Made by a program: the position numbers and the translations under genes. DNA of 64,000 bases from Pseudorhodoferax sp. Leaf267 (GTDB lineage Bacteria > Pseudomonadota > Gammaproteobacteria > Burkholderiales > Burkholderiaceae_C), in the NCBI RefSeq assembly GCF_001422405.1, contig NZ_LMMV01000012.1:102830-166829 (forward strand), in the 5' to 3' direction. Numbering within the stretch: position 1 is the first letter of the stretch; every line of letters starts with the position of its first letter. Shown piece after piece: positions 20,360 to 30,980 of this stretch. Under the pieces are notes generated by a model. That model was not told the DNA's origin. It did not search any database and saw nothing but the letters and a program-made list of their open reading frames with translations.

Positions 20360-21619
20360 TCAGCGCCGCTTGGCGCGCCGTTCCTCGGCCAGGATGTCGG
20401 CCAGCTCCGGGTCGGCGGCGTCGACGCAGCCCGCGCCGGCCATGGTCCAATCCTGGCCGTTGAAACGCGCCATGGGCCCGCTGTAGCTGGCGTTGTGGCG
20501 CTTGCCCTTGCCGATGTAGTAGGGGCGGCACAGCATGTCGCTCTCAAACTTGTCCACGCGGCGGAACGCGGCGTTGATGTTCGCGCGGTCCAGTTGGTCC
20601 GGCGGCAGCTTCAGCATGGCCTCGGTGGCCAGCCGCGCGGCCAGGTAGCCGCTTTGCGAGAAGGCGTTGCGGGCGATCGTCTTGGGCGCGTAGCGGTCCA
20701 GCACCTGCGTCCAGTTGCGCATGTCGGGGCCGTCGTGGTCCAGCGGGCGGAACTCCAGGTTGGCGTGGAAGGCGTCCTTCCAGTACGGGCCCAGCGCGCG
20801 TGCCACGTCCATGTTGTAGGCCGGCGCGGAGGATGCGAAGCGGATGCTGCGGCCCAGGTCCATGGCCTGGGCGGCCGCCATCATCGGCAGCAGGTGCGCC
20901 TTGTCCAGGTTCATCACGATCACGTCGGGCTTGCGGCTCACCGTCTTTTCCAGCACCTCGCGGGCGCTGAAGCCGCCGAGTTTGACCGTCACCACCTCGA
21001 CCTCGATGCCCTGCTTGCGGCCCCAGTCCTGCACGCCCGAGCAGGCCCAGTCGCGCAGGCCGGGGATGTCGGGAATGATGCAGGCCATGCGCCTGGTCGG
21101 CCCCAGCCCGGCGGCGAACTGCCCGGCGATGGTCGCCGAGATCCGTGGCCCGGTGTTCAGCGGGGCGTAGGAGGACGAATGAAAGCACGTGCGCTCCACG
21201 CCGGCACCGCCGATCACCACGATGCCGGCATCGGCGTAGCGCTGCACGTTGGCCTGGCACTCGACGAAGCTGGAGCTGCCCACCATGGCCACGACCTGGC
21301 GCTGGTCCAGCAGCTGGGTGGCTGCGCTGGCAGCGATCTTGGGGTTCCACTGGTCGTCCATCACGATGTACTGCACCGGCCGGCCATGGATGCCGCCGTT
21401 GTCGTTGACGCACTGGAAGTACGCCGCCGCGGCCGTGCCGGCAATGCTGAAGTCGTCCGGGCCGGTCTTGCCGACGATGCTGCCGATGGGCAGCGGCGTA
21501 CCGGTGGCGGGCTTGCCGGTGTTGGCGCCGCAGTCCAGGGCGTGGGCGCTCGGGCACAGGGCGGCCAGGGCCAGGGTGAGCGCGGCGGCGGCGCGTGGTG
21601 GACGGATGCGAAGGACCAT
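20360..21619 (-). CDS. ABC-transporter-type periplasmic substrate-binding protein
   Basis: 419 residues from ATG 21619, with a classical Sec signal peptide (arginine-rich start, hydrophobic core, cleavage after PSAHA). The mature part resembles the Leu/Ile/Val receptor class: LPIGSIVGKTGPDDFS, NDNGGIHGRPVQYIVMDDQ and QVVAMVGSSS are typical of lobe 1. It has unusually many cysteines for this class (CGAN, FQCVN, ECQAN, CFHSS, ACIIP, ACSGV, LCRPY, GAGCVD), which may form disulfides. No permease or ATPase gene is adjacent, so it may serve a distant transporter or a sensor such as the convergent hybrid kinase (inference). Longer in-frame starts upstream lack a signal-peptide layout. Confidence 0.85.
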   Translation of the reverse strand: MVLRIRPPRAAAALTLALAALCPSAHALDCGANTGKPATGTPLPIGSIVGKTGPDDFSIAGTAAAAYFQCVNDNGGIHGRPVQYIVMDDQWNPKIAASAATQLLDQRQVVAMVGSSSFVECQANVQRYADAGIVVIGGAGVERTCFHSSSYAPLNTGPRISATIAGQFAAGLGPTRRMACIIPDIPGLRDWACSGVQDWGRKQGIEVEVVTVKLGGFSAREVLEKTVSRKPDVIVMNLDKAHLLPMMAAAQAMDLGRSIRFASSAPAYNMDVARALGPYWKDAFHANLEFRPLDHDGPDMRNWTQVLDRYAPKTIARNAFSQSGYLAARLATEAMLKLPPDQLDRANINAAFRRVDKFESDMLCRPYYIGKGKRHNASYSGPMARFNGQDWTMAGAGCVDAADPELADILAEERRAKRR

Positions 21620-21750
21620 GGGGTGACCTTTCGATGCGTTGGCTGACGTTGCGGCGACATGCTCGGGTGGCGGCACTCCTGGCTCAACCAGTCCTGGCCG
21701 GCAGGCGAGGCGTTGGCACGCGGCGGCCGGCCGCCGCATGCCAGCGCGGC

Positions 21751-22872
21751 TCAGGTGGGCGCGCGGCGCTGGCGCACTGCGTCGGCCAGCTGGCGCAGCA
21801 CCGGCTCGGTTTGCGCCCAGCCGATGCAGGCGTCGGTGACCGAGACCCCGTAGCGCAGCGGCACGCCGGGCTGCAGGTCCTGCCGGCCTTCTTCCAGGTG
21901 GCTCTCGATCATGATGCCGGTGATGCGCCGGTCGCCGCCCGCGATGCGGCGCGCCACGTCTTCGGCCACGACGATCTGGCGCGCATGCTGCTTGGACGAA
22001 TTGGCGTGCGAGCAGTCGACCATGAGCTGCTCGCGCAACCCGGCCTTCTTGAGCACGGCGCAGGCTGCGTCCACGTGCTCGGCGTCGTAGTTCGGGCCCT
22101 TGCTGCCGCCGCGCAGGATGGCGTGGCAGTCGGGGTTGCCGCGCGTCTCGAAGATGGCGGCCTGGCCCATCTTGGTCATGCCCATGAAGGCATGCGGCGC
22201 GCGCGCGGCCAGCATCGCGTCGGCCGCGATCTGCACGCCGCCGTCGGTGCCGTTCTTGAAGCCGATCGGGCAGCTGGAGCCCGATGCCAGTTGCCGGTGG
22301 CTCTGGCTCTCGGTGGTGCGCGCACCGATGGCGCCCCAGGCGATCAGGTCGGCGATGTACTGCGGGCTCAACAGGTCCAGGAACTCGTTGCCGCAGGGCA
22401 GGCCCAGCGCGCCCACGTCCAGCAGCAGCTCGCGCGCCTTGCGCAGCCCTTCGTTGATGCGGAAGCTGCCGTCCAGCCGCGGGTCGTTGATGTAGCCCTT
22501 CCAGCCCACTGTGGTGCGCGGCTTCTCGAAGTACACGCGCATGACCAGCAGCAGTTCCTTCTCGACCTTGGGCTGCAGCGCTTTCAGGTGCTGGGCATAG
22601 GCCATGGCCTGGCCGTGGTCGTGCACGGAGCAGGGGCCGGTCACCACGACGAGCCGGTCGTCGCGGCCGTGCAGGATATCGGCGATCTCGCGGCGGCTGC
22701 GCTCGACCAGGTCTTGCACGCCGGGCGGCACCGGCAGCTCGTCCAGCAGCAGGGCCGGCGAGATCAGGGGGCGCACGGCGGAGATGCGCACGTCGTCGAT
22801 GCGGGTCGTGTCCTGCGTGCTGTCGCGCGAACCGGCTTCCTGGTCGCGGGTGGGGTCGTCGATGCGGGTCAT
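21751..22872 (-). CDS. aroG: 3-deoxy-7-phosphoheptulonate synthase (DAHP synthase, class I)
   Basis: 373 residues. This enzyme condenses phosphoenolpyruvate and erythrose 4-phosphate in the first step of the shikimate pathway. Diagnostic motifs are VVVTGPCSVHD, MRVYFEKPRTTVGWKG, LPCGNEFLDL, GARTTESQSHRQLASG, GFKNGTDG, LRGGSKGPNY and MVDCSHANSSK, matching the AroF/G/H subfamily. The N terminus (first ~20 residues) is variable. ATG 22872 is preferred over an upstream in-frame start at 22929 because the conserved family region then begins at the usual distance. Which aromatic amino acid inhibits it cannot be told. It lies 71 nt downstream of argH on the same strand and may share its transcript. 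Confidence 0.95.
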   Translation of the reverse strand: MTRIDDPTRDQEAGSRDSTQDTTRIDDVRISAVRPLISPALLLDELPVPPGVQDLVERSRREIADILHGRDDRLVVVTGPCSVHDHGQAMAYAQHLKALQPKVEKELLLVMRVYFEKPRTTVGWKGYINDPRLDGSFRINEGLRKARELLLDVGALGLPCGNEFLDLLSPQYIADLIAWGAIGARTTESQSHRQLASGSSCPIGFKNGTDGGVQIAADAMLAARAPHAFMGMTKMGQAAIFETRGNPDCHAILRGGSKGPNYDAEHVDAACAVLKKAGLREQLMVDCSHANSSKQHARQIVVAEDVARRIAGGDRRITGIMIESHLEEGRQDLQPGVPLRYGVSVTDACIGWAQTEPVLRQLADAVRQRRAPT

Positions 22873-22943
22873 GGTGGTGTCCGGTGCGCGTGGGGTGTGG
22901 GTTGTACTCTGTTCGTCCAGGCCGCGCAATTCGTGGCCCGGCG

Positions 22944-24341
<1,398 letters not shown>

Positions 24342-24426
24342 GGGAAGCGGCCCGTGGACAGGGAGATCAGAAGGGGGCGCGGGCCCGCTGGCGGCGGGCG
24401 CATGGCCCAGGTGCGACGGGCTGCAC

Positions 24427-24432
24427 CATAAT
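24427..24432 (+). promoter_or_regulatory. Candidate -10 element upstream of the AlgZ-like kinase
   Basis: CATAAT matches five of six bases of the sigma-70 -10 box in an otherwise GC-rich divergent region, 24 nt before the kinase ATG. No recognisable -35 lies 16-18 nt upstream, so this is weak. Confidence 0.2.
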
Positions 24433-24456
24433 CAAAAAACCGCCTGCAGCACGCGC

Positions 24457-25494
24457 ATGAAGGATTCGCAAATTTTATCGGCCTTCCAGGAGCCTGCCCT
24501 GCCGCGTCGCCGCGTGCGCGCGCCAGCTGCGCTGGTGTTCGATGCCTGCAAGCCCGGCGTCGTGCTGCGCGCCGTGGTGTTCGTCGAGGCCGTGATGACG
24601 GTCGGCGCCATGTTCGGCACGGCCGACCCCCTGCAGTGGATGGAGCGCGTGGCGCTGCTCACGGCGGGCGCGCTGCCGGCCACGCTGCTGTGGCTGCTGG
24701 CGGCCTGCAGCGTCAAGCACCGCATGAGCCGGCTGGGCCGCAGGGCGCACTATCCGGTCGGTGTGGTGCTGGGCGTGCTGGCCGGCCTGGTGGCCTGCGC
24801 GCTGCTGGCCTCGCTGGGCCTGGCCGCCGAGCCGCCGTGGCTGGCCAGCGCATCGGCTGGGCTGCTGCTGTCGGTGCTGCTGGTGGCCGGGCTGGTGCTG
24901 CGCGCGCGCGGCCGCACGCCGGCGGCCACCGCAGCGCGCCTGTCGGAACTGCAGGCCCGGATCCGGCCGCATTTCCTGTTCAACACGCTGAACAGCGCCA
25001 TCGCGCTGGTACGGGCCGAGCCGGCCCAGGCCGAGGCCTTGCTCGAGGACTTGGCGGATCTGTTCCGCCATGCGCTGGCGGACCCGGCCGAGGCCGTGAG
25101 CCTGGCACAGGAAATCTCGCTGGCTGAGCGCTACCTGGCCATCGAGCAGGTGCGCTTCGGCTCGCGGCTGCGCGTGCACTGGTCGCTGGACCCGGCGGCC
25201 GATCGCGCGCGACTGCCCCCGCTGCTGCTGCAGCCCCTCGTGGAGAACGCGGTCAAGCACGGCGTGGAGCCCAGCCCCGCCGGGGCCGAAGTGCACATCT
25301 CCAGCGAGCGCCGCGGCGCGACGGTGGTGATCAAGGTCGTCAACACGGTGCCGGCCGGGCAGGGCGCCAGCGGCCATGGCCTGGCGCTGGACAACGTGCG
25401 CAACCGGCTCGGACTGCTGCATGATGTGCAGGGCCAGTTCCAGGCGTCATTGCGGGGTGGCGTTTTCCAGGTACGCATCCAGGTGCCGGCATGA
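24457..25494 (+). CDS. LytS/AlgZ-family sensor histidine kinase
   Basis: 345 residues. The N-terminal half carries four membrane helices (~35-55, 64-84, 100-122, 132-150) and no sizeable periplasmic domain. The kinase part has the His_kinase signature QARIRPHFLFNTLNS (His172) and the ATPase motif PLVENAVKHGVEP, then a GHGLALDNVRNRL G-box. This layout is that of AlgZ/FimS and LytS kinases. Its partner regulator starts 10 nt downstream. In Pseudomonas the homologous pair controls alginate and type IV pili beside argH; the synteny is kept here, but the regulon in this organism is unknown. Confidence 0.9.
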   Translation: MKDSQILSAFQEPALPRRRVRAPAALVFDACKPGVVLRAVVFVEAVMTVGAMFGTADPLQWMERVALLTAGALPATLLWLLAACSVKHRMSRLGRRAHYPVGVVLGVLAGLVACALLASLGLAAEPPWLASASAGLLLSVLLVAGLVLRARGRTPAATAARLSELQARIRPHFLFNTLNSAIALVRAEPAQAEALLEDLADLFRHALADPAEAVSLAQEISLAERYLAIEQVRFGSRLRVHWSLDPAADRARLPPLLLQPLVENAVKHGVEPSPAGAEVHISSERRGATVVIKVVNTVPAGQGASGHGLALDNVRNRLGLLHDVQGQFQASLRGGVFQVRIQVPA

Positions 25495-25504
25495 GGAGAA
25501 GCAA

Positions 25505-26245
25505 ATGGCCTTGAAAGTGCTGATCGTCGACGACGAGCCGCTGGCGCGCATGCGGCTGCGCACGCTGCTGGGCGACTGCCATGCGCCTGCCGCGCTGGTC
25601 TGTGGCGAGGCCGGCAATGCGGCAGAGGCCTTGGCGCTGCTGCAACGCGAGGCCTTCGACGTGGCGCTGCTGGACATCCACATGCCCGGCAGCGACGGCC
25701 TGGTTCTGGCCAACAGCCTGCGCTCGCTTCCCGTGCCGCCGGCCGTGGTCTTCGTGACCGCCTATGCCCAGCACGCGCTGCAGGCCTTCGAGGTCGAGGC
25801 GACGGACTACCTCACCAAGCCGGTGCGGCTGCAGCGGCTGCAGCATGCCTTGCAGAAGGTGGAGCGCCAGCGCGGCCTGGCCAGCGCGCCCAGCCCGGCG
25901 GAGCCCGATGAAGTCATCCTGATCCAGGACCGCGGGCGCACCGAGCGCGTGCCGCTGTCGCAGGTGCTGTACCTGAAGGCCGAGCTCAAGTACGTGACCG
26001 TGCGCACGCTGGCGCGCAGCTACATCCTGGACGGAGCGCTCAGCGAACTGGAGACGCGGCACCCTGCGCAGTTCGTGCGCATCCACCGCAACGCGCTGGT
26101 GGCCCGGCGAGCCTTGCGCGCGCTGGAGAAGCACCACGACCCGGAAGAGGGCGACGGCTGGGCCGTGCGCCTGCATGGACTGGACGAGCCGCTGGCCGTA
26201 TCGCGGCGCCAGCTCGCGGCGGTGCGCGAGGTGCTGGCGGCTTGA
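25505..26245 (+). CDS. LytTR-family response regulator (AlgR-like)
   Basis: 246 residues. The receiver starts [19 protein letters not shown], has its phospho-acceptor in [13 protein letters not shown] (Asp57) and the conserved Lys in [10 protein letters not shown]. The C-terminal ~100 residues form a LytTR DNA-binding domain ([27 protein letters not shown]). The start is set by AGGAGA 5-10 nt before ATG 25505, just after the kinase stop, so the two genes form an operon. Homologues bind direct repeats upstream of target genes; none can be assigned here. Confidence 0.92.
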   Translation: MALKVLIVDDEPLARMRLRTLLGDCHAPAALVCGEAGNAAEALALLQREAFDVALLDIHMPGSDGLVLANSLRSLPVPPAVVFVTAYAQHALQAFEVEATDYLTKPVRLQRLQHALQKVERQRGLASAPSPAEPDEVILIQDRGRTERVPLSQVLYLKAELKYVTVRTLARSYILDGALSELETRHPAQFVRIHRNALVARRALRALEKHHDPEEGDGWAVRLHGLDEPLAVSRRQLAAVREVLAA

Positions 26246-26303
26246 GCGGGCTGCGCGCGCAGGCCGGTGTCCTACACTGCCGCCCACTCGAAAGGGACGG
26301 CAT

Positions 26304-28082
26304 ATGAAGTGGAACGACATCGGCGTGGGCCGCAGGCTCTGGTTGGTGGTGCTGGGGCTGATGTTCACCATGCTGGCCATCGCGGCCTGGGCACAGCTGC
26401 ATTCGGCGCGCGTCATGGACGAAGCGCTGCACACCCTCGCGACCTACGAATCCAGGATCTCCGATGCGTTGCGCTGGCGCGGCATGACCGAGACCGCGAC
26501 CACGATGGTCGTGGGCAGCGCCGTCACCACCGACGCGAACCTGGCCGCGGCCTACGACACGCGCGTGAAGGCGTTGATCGCGCAGATCTCCACGGTGCAG
26601 CAGCGCATCGTCCAGGGTGCAACCGGCGCGCAGGACCAGGCAGCGTTGCAGGCCATCGCCGCGGAGCGCACGCGCGTGCTGGCGCTGACCGCGCGCGCCG
26701 GTGAGCTCAAGCAGGCCGGCGGCGATATGCAGGGCTTCGTCGCGCGCGAGTACCAGCCGGGCATCGCGGTCTACCTGAAGACGCTGGACGATTTCGTGGC
26801 GTTGCAGGAGCGCCAGCGCGACAGCGCCGTCCAGGCTGCTGCGGCGCAGCGGCGGACCGGCTCCTTCCTGGGCCTGGGCATCGTCGGCCTGGTGTTCGTG
26901 GCCGGCCTGGTGCTTGCCGCGGCGCTGGTGCGCTCCATCGTGCGCCCGTTGCAGAGCGCCGTGGCGGCTGCCAATGCGATCGCAGCGGGCGATCTCACGC
27001 TGACGCTGGAGGCGTCGCGGCGCGACGAGTTCGGCCGGCTGCTGGCCGCGCTGTCCACCATGACCGCCCGGCTGCGCCATCTGGTCGGCGATGTGCGCGA
27101 CGGCGTGGATGCGGTGTCCACGGCCTCGGCGCAGATCGCCAGCGGCAACCAGGACCTGTCCTCGCGCACCGAGCAGGCCGCCTCCAGCCTGCAGCAGACA
27201 GCGGCCAGCATGGAGCAGCTGACGAGCACGGTGTCGCAGTCGGCTGACACCGCGCGCCAGGCCAACCAGCTGGTGGCCACGGCGGCGCAGGCCGCCACCC
27301 ACGGCGGCGAGATCGTGAGCCAGGTGGTGCGCAGCATGCAGGACATCACGGAGTCGTCACGCAAGATCGCCGACATCATCGGCACCATCGACGCCATCGC
27401 GTTCCAGACCAACATCCTGGCCTTGAACGCGGCCGTGGAGGCCGCGCGCGCGGGCGAGCAGGGCCGCGGCTTCGCGGTCGTGGCCTCCGAGGTGCGTGCA
27501 TTGGCAGGCCGCTCCGCGCAGGCCGCCAAGGAGATCAAGCAGCTGATCGGCGCGTCGGTGCAGACCGTGGAGTCGGGCTCGCAGCAGGTTGCGCACGCGG
27601 GCCGGTCCATGGGCGAGATCGTGTCCAGCGTGCGCCGTGTCAGCGACCTGATCGGCGAGATCAGCGCCTCGTCGACCGAGCAGCGCGACGGCATCGCGCA
27701 GGTCAACCACGCGGTGAACCACCTGGACCAGATGACGCAGCAGAACGCCGCGCTGGTCGAGGAGTCGGCCGCCGCGGCAACGGGGCTGCGCGACCAGGCG
27801 CAGCGCTTGTCGCAGGTGGTGGCGGTGTTCAACGTCGGCAGCATGGCCGTCGCCGCCCCGGCGGTTGCGCCACCGGCCCCGGTGGCGGCGCGCGCGCCCG
27901 CTGCGCCGCCGCGCGTGCCGGCCCGGCGGCCCGCGGCCGCGCCGCCGGGCGCACCCAGGATCGCGGCCAGGCGCGCGGCAGCCACGACCCAGGCGCCGGC
28001 GCTGCCCACGGGCCGGGTGCCCGCAGCGCCCAAGCCCAGGCCAGCCGGCCAGGGCAGCGATGGCGATTGGGAGAGCTTTTAG
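26304..28082 (+). CDS. Methyl-accepting chemotaxis protein with C-terminal CheR-type pentapeptide
   Basis: 592 residues. The first helix (~10-32), a ~150-residue helical periplasmic region (four-helix-bundle type) and a second helix (~187-210) are followed by HAMP and a methyl-accepting signalling hairpin. Its tip contains [19 protein letters not shown] and [19 protein letters not shown]. After the hairpin comes a ~90-residue Ala/Pro/Arg linker ending in DWESF at the very C terminus. This fits the xWxxF tether that recruits CheR/CheB in receptors such as Tar (NWETF). No che gene is in the window, so it presumably joins arrays encoded elsewhere. The ligand is unknown. Confidence 0.93.
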   Translation: MKWNDIGVGRRLWLVVLGLMFTMLAIAAWAQLHSARVMDEALHTLATYESRISDALRWRGMTETATTMVVGSAVTTDANLAAAYDTRVKALIAQISTVQQRIVQGATGAQDQAALQAIAAERTRVLALTARAGELKQAGGDMQGFVAREYQPGIAVYLKTLDDFVALQERQRDSAVQAAAAQRRTGSFLGLGIVGLVFVAGLVLAAALVRSIVRPLQSAVAAANAIAAGDLTLTLEASRRDEFGRLLAALSTMTARLRHLVGDVRDGVDAVSTASAQIASGNQDLSSRTEQAASSLQQTAASMEQLTSTVSQSADTARQANQLVATAAQAATHGGEIVSQVVRSMQDITESSRKIADIIGTIDAIAFQTNILALNAAVEAARAGEQGRGFAVVASEVRALAGRSAQAAKEIKQLIGASVQTVESGSQQVAHAGRSMGEIVSSVRRVSDLIGEISASSTEQRDGIAQVNHAVNHLDQMTQQNAALVEESAAAATGLRDQAQRLSQVVAVFNVGSMAVAAPAVAPPAPVAARAPAAPPRVPARRPAAAPPGAPRIAARRAAATTQAPALPTGRVPAAPKPRPAGQGSDGDWESF

Positions 28083-28087
28083 TCTTG

Positions 28088-29257
28088 GTGGATACGCCAC
28101 CACCGCAGACGGCAGGCCAGGGCGCTCCGGCCCCTACGGCCCTTGCGCCACTGACCTCGATCCGCGGCATCGCCGCGCTGGCCGTGGTGCTGCTGCACAT
28201 CAACGACACCTTCCGCCACGAGCATCTGGTGTTTTTGCGCGCCTTCGAGAACGGCTGGCTCGGCGTGGACCTGTTCTTCGTGCTCAGCGGTTTCATCATG
28301 GCGCATGTCTACACCCGCACGCCGGTACGTGGCCGGGCCGGTGCCTTCACGATCGCGTTCCTGCAGGCGCGGCTGGCGCGCATCTACCCGCTGCACCTGG
28401 CCACGTTGCTGGCGGCGTTGGCGCTGGTGCTGTGGCTGCCCGGCTTCGGGCCGCGTTACCCGACCTACTTCGGCGCCGGCTCCTTCGTGCTGAACCTGCT
28501 GCTGGTGCAGAACTGGGGCTTCATCGGCTCGTCCTGGAACATGGTGTCGTGGTCGATCAGCGCCGAGTGGTTCATGTACCTGTTGTTCCCGCTCATGCTG
28601 CTGGCCAGGCAGGCCCTGTGGCCGGCCTCGGAGCGGCGCGCCGCGGCCCTGGTGTTCGTGCTGATTGCCTGCACCCTGGGCCTGCACCATGCCGTGATCC
28701 TGGCGCGTGGCTGGAGCGACTACGGCGGCATGTCGGCCAGCGGCATGGTGCGGGTGTTCTTCGAGTTCGTGCTGGGCTTTCTGGTCTACCACGTGCGGGA
28801 CCGGCTGCATCCGCGCCCAGGCGGCCTCGTGTTCGAGGTCTACGGCCTGGCGCTGTGGGCCGCGGTGCTGCTGGCCTTCCTCGACCGGCGCTACTGGTTC
28901 GTGTTCGTGCCGGCCGTGGCGATGCTGATCGCGACCTTGGGCAGCAACCGCGGCATCACGGCGCGGCTGTTGGGCCTGCGGCCCATGGTCTACCTTGGCG
29001 AGATCTCGTTCTCGCTCTACATGTGGCACTGGCTCGTGATCCAGGTGCACAACCTGCTGCGCGACCAGGGGCCGCTGGCGATCGACAGCCGCGTCGGCAT
29101 CTACCTGCAGTGCCTGAGCATGGCGCTGCTGTCGCTGCTGCTGGCGGCGCTGTCGTACGCCTGGATCGAGAAGCCGGCCAGGGCCTGGATCAACCGGCGT
29201 GCAGCGCGGGCACGCGGCCAGCGCGTGACGGGCCGCGCCCAGGACATCAAGGCCTGA
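28088..29257 (+). CDS. Membrane acyltransferase, acyltransferase-3 (OafA/YrhL) family
   Basis: About 389 residues. A polytopic inner-membrane protein with roughly ten helices. Family hallmarks are SIRGIAALAVVLLH near the N terminus, WLGVDLFFVLSGF, RLARIYPLH, SWSISAEWFMY, and FSLYMWHW near the end. Such enzymes O-acylate polysaccharides, lipids or other envelope glycans. The gene begins within a few bases of the chemoreceptor stop. Candidate starts are GTG 28088, TTG 28085 and TTG 28067; a GGGAGAG at 28069-28075, inside the end of the upstream gene, best serves 28085/28088. The acceptor substrate cannot be inferred from the neighbours. Confidence 0.87.
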   Translation: MDTPPPQTAGQGAPAPTALAPLTSIRGIAALAVVLLHINDTFRHEHLVFLRAFENGWLGVDLFFVLSGFIMAHVYTRTPVRGRAGAFTIAFLQARLARIYPLHLATLLAALALVLWLPGFGPRYPTYFGAGSFVLNLLLVQNWGFIGSSWNMVSWSISAEWFMYLLFPLMLLARQALWPASERRAAALVFVLIACTLGLHHAVILARGWSDYGGMSASGMVRVFFEFVLGFLVYHVRDRLHPRPGGLVFEVYGLALWAAVLLAFLDRRYWFVFVPAVAMLIATLGSNRGITARLLGLRPMVYLGEISFSLYMWHWLVIQVHNLLRDQGPLAIDSRVGIYLQCLSMALLSLLLAALSYAWIEKPARAWINRRAARARGQRVTGRAQDIKA

Positions 29258-29270
29258 GAGCCCGGGGCGC

Positions 29271-30980
29271 TCAGCCCGCCATGCCTTCCACCAGGAAGCG
29301 CACGCGCCGGTTGCCCTGCCACTCGTCGGTCTCCAGCCGGAACGCCAGCACGGCGCGGTCGGGCAGCGGCTCGACGCGGCCGAACCAGATGCCGTCCACG
29401 GGCTGGCCCTGGTGCCTGAGCTTGAGCGCCAGGTGCTTCTCGCCGACCAGGCGTTGCGACACCACCTCGACCTCTTCGCTGAAGGTGGGCGCGGCGAAGC
29501 CCTGGCCCCAGACCTCGCGGTGCAGCGTGTCGACCATGTCGGCGCGCCGGTACTCGGGCGCCAGCGGGCCGTCGGTGTCCAGGCGGCGCGTGAGCGCGGC
29601 CTCGTCCAGCCACTCGGCGGCGATCTGGCGCAGGCCGGCATCGAATTCGGGCCAGCGCTCGGCGTTGACCGTGCAGCCGGCCGCCATGGCGTGGCCGCCG
29701 AAGCGCAGCAGCACGCCGGGGTGGCGCTTGGCCAGCAGGTCCAGCGCATCGCGCAGGTGGAAGCCGGGGATGGAGCGGCCCGAGCCCTTGAGCTCGCCTG
29801 CGTGGCCCGGCGCGCGCGAAGCGGCGAACACGAAGCTGGGGCGGTGCAGCCGGTCCTTCAGGCGCGAGGCGACGATGCCGACCACGCCCTCGTGGAAGTC
29901 GGCGTCGTAGACACAGATGGCGGGCGGTGCGTCCTCGTCCTCACCGAACAGCGACTCGGCGATCAGCATGGCCTGCTCGCGCATGTCGCCCTCGATGCTG
30001 CGGCGTTCGCGGTTGATGCCGTCCAGTGTGCGGGCGAGCTCCGTGGCGCGGCCCATGTCATCGGTCAGCAGGCACTCGATGCCCAGCGTCATGTCGGCCA
30101 GGCGGCCGGCGGCGTTGATGCGCGGGCCCAGCGCGAAGCCGAAATCGAAGGTCGTGGCCTGCGCCGCCTTGCGGCCGGCGGCCTCGAACAGCGCGGCGAT
30201 GCCGGGCTGCACATGGCCGGCGCGGATGCGCTTGAGGCCCTGGGCGACCAGGCGACGGTTGTTGCTATCCAGCCGCACGACGTCGGCCACCGTGCCGAGC
30301 GCGACCAGCGGCAACAGGGCGTCGAGCTTGGGCTGCTGCTCGGCGCTGAAGGCACCGCGCGTGCGCAGCTCCGCGCGCAGCGCCAGCAGCACGTAGAACA
30401 TCACGCCGACGCCGGCCATGGACTTGCTCTCGAAGCCGCAGCCGGGCTGGTTCGGGTTCACGATGACCTCGGCCTCGGGCAGCGTGGGGGCGGGCAGGTG
30501 GTGGTCGGTCACCAGCACCTGCAGGCCCAGCGCGCGTGCACGGGCCACGCCGTCGATGCTGGCAATGCCGTTGTCGACCGTCACCAGCAGGTCGGCGCCG
30601 CTGGCGTGCACGCGCTCGGCGATGGGCGCGGTCAGGCCGTAGCCATCGACCACGCGGTCGGGCACCAGGTAGGCCACATGGCGCGCGCCCAGCAGGCGCA
30701 GGCCGCGCACGGCGACGGCGCAGGCCGTGGCGCCGTCGCAGTCGTAGTCGGCCACGACGCAGATGCGCGCGTCGCGCGCGATGGCGTCGGCCAGCAGGCG
30801 CGCAGCCTCGGGTGTGCCCTTGAGGCCCGACGGTGGCAACAGGCGCGTGAGGCCGTTGTCGAGTTCGTCGAAGGCCTGCACGCCACGCGCGGCATACAGG
30901 CGGGCCAGCAGCGGGTGCACGCCGGCCTGCTCCAGCGCCCAGGCGGCGCGCGGCGGGATGTCACGGCAGGCGATCTTCAC
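29271..30980 (-). CDS. recJ: Single-stranded-DNA-specific exonuclease RecJ
   Basis: 569 residues. RecJ degrades single-stranded DNA 5' to 3' in RecF-pathway recombination, mismatch and base-excision repair. DHH-family metal motifs are clear: VVADYDCDGATACA (motif I), TVDNGIAS, LVTDHHLPAP (the DHH motif), VALGTVADVVRLD, and the DHHA1-region motifs GSGRSIPGFHL and FGGHAMAAG. The start is GTG 30980, which overlaps the upstream gene's TGA (GTGA) and begins VKIACRDIPPR, in line with other RecJ N termini. It is convergent with the acyltransferase gene at 13 nt. Confidence 0.95.
   Translation of the reverse strand: MKIACRDIPPRAAWALEQAGVHPLLARLYAARGVQAFDELDNGLTRLLPPSGLKGTPEAARLLADAIARDARICVVADYDCDGATACAVAVRGLRLLGARHVAYLVPDRVVDGYGLTAPIAERVHASGADLLVTVDNGIASIDGVARARALGLQVLVTDHHLPAPTLPEAEVIVNPNQPGCGFESKSMAGVGVMFYVLLALRAELRTRGAFSAEQQPKLDALLPLVALGTVADVVRLDSNNRRLVAQGLKRIRAGHVQPGIAALFEAAGRKAAQATTFDFGFALGPRINAAGRLADMTLGIECLLTDDMGRATELARTLDGINRERRSIEGDMREQAMLIAESLFGEDEDAPPAICVYDADFHEGVVGIVASRLKDRLHRPSFVFAASRAPGHAGELKGSGRSIPGFHLRDALDLLAKRHPGVLLRFGGHAMAAGCTVNAERWPEFDAGLRQIAAEWLDEAALTRRLDTDGPLAPEYRRADMVDTLHREVWGQGFAAPTFSEEVEVVSQRLVGEKHLALKLRHQGQPVDGIWFGRVEPLPDRAVLAFRLETDEWQGNRRVRFLVEGMAG

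Noticed and set aside
26248-26303. TACACT at 26273-26278 as a chemoreceptor promoter, or a sigma-28 site
   Set aside because: No -35 match at proper spacing and no TAAA-N15-GCCGATAA pattern.
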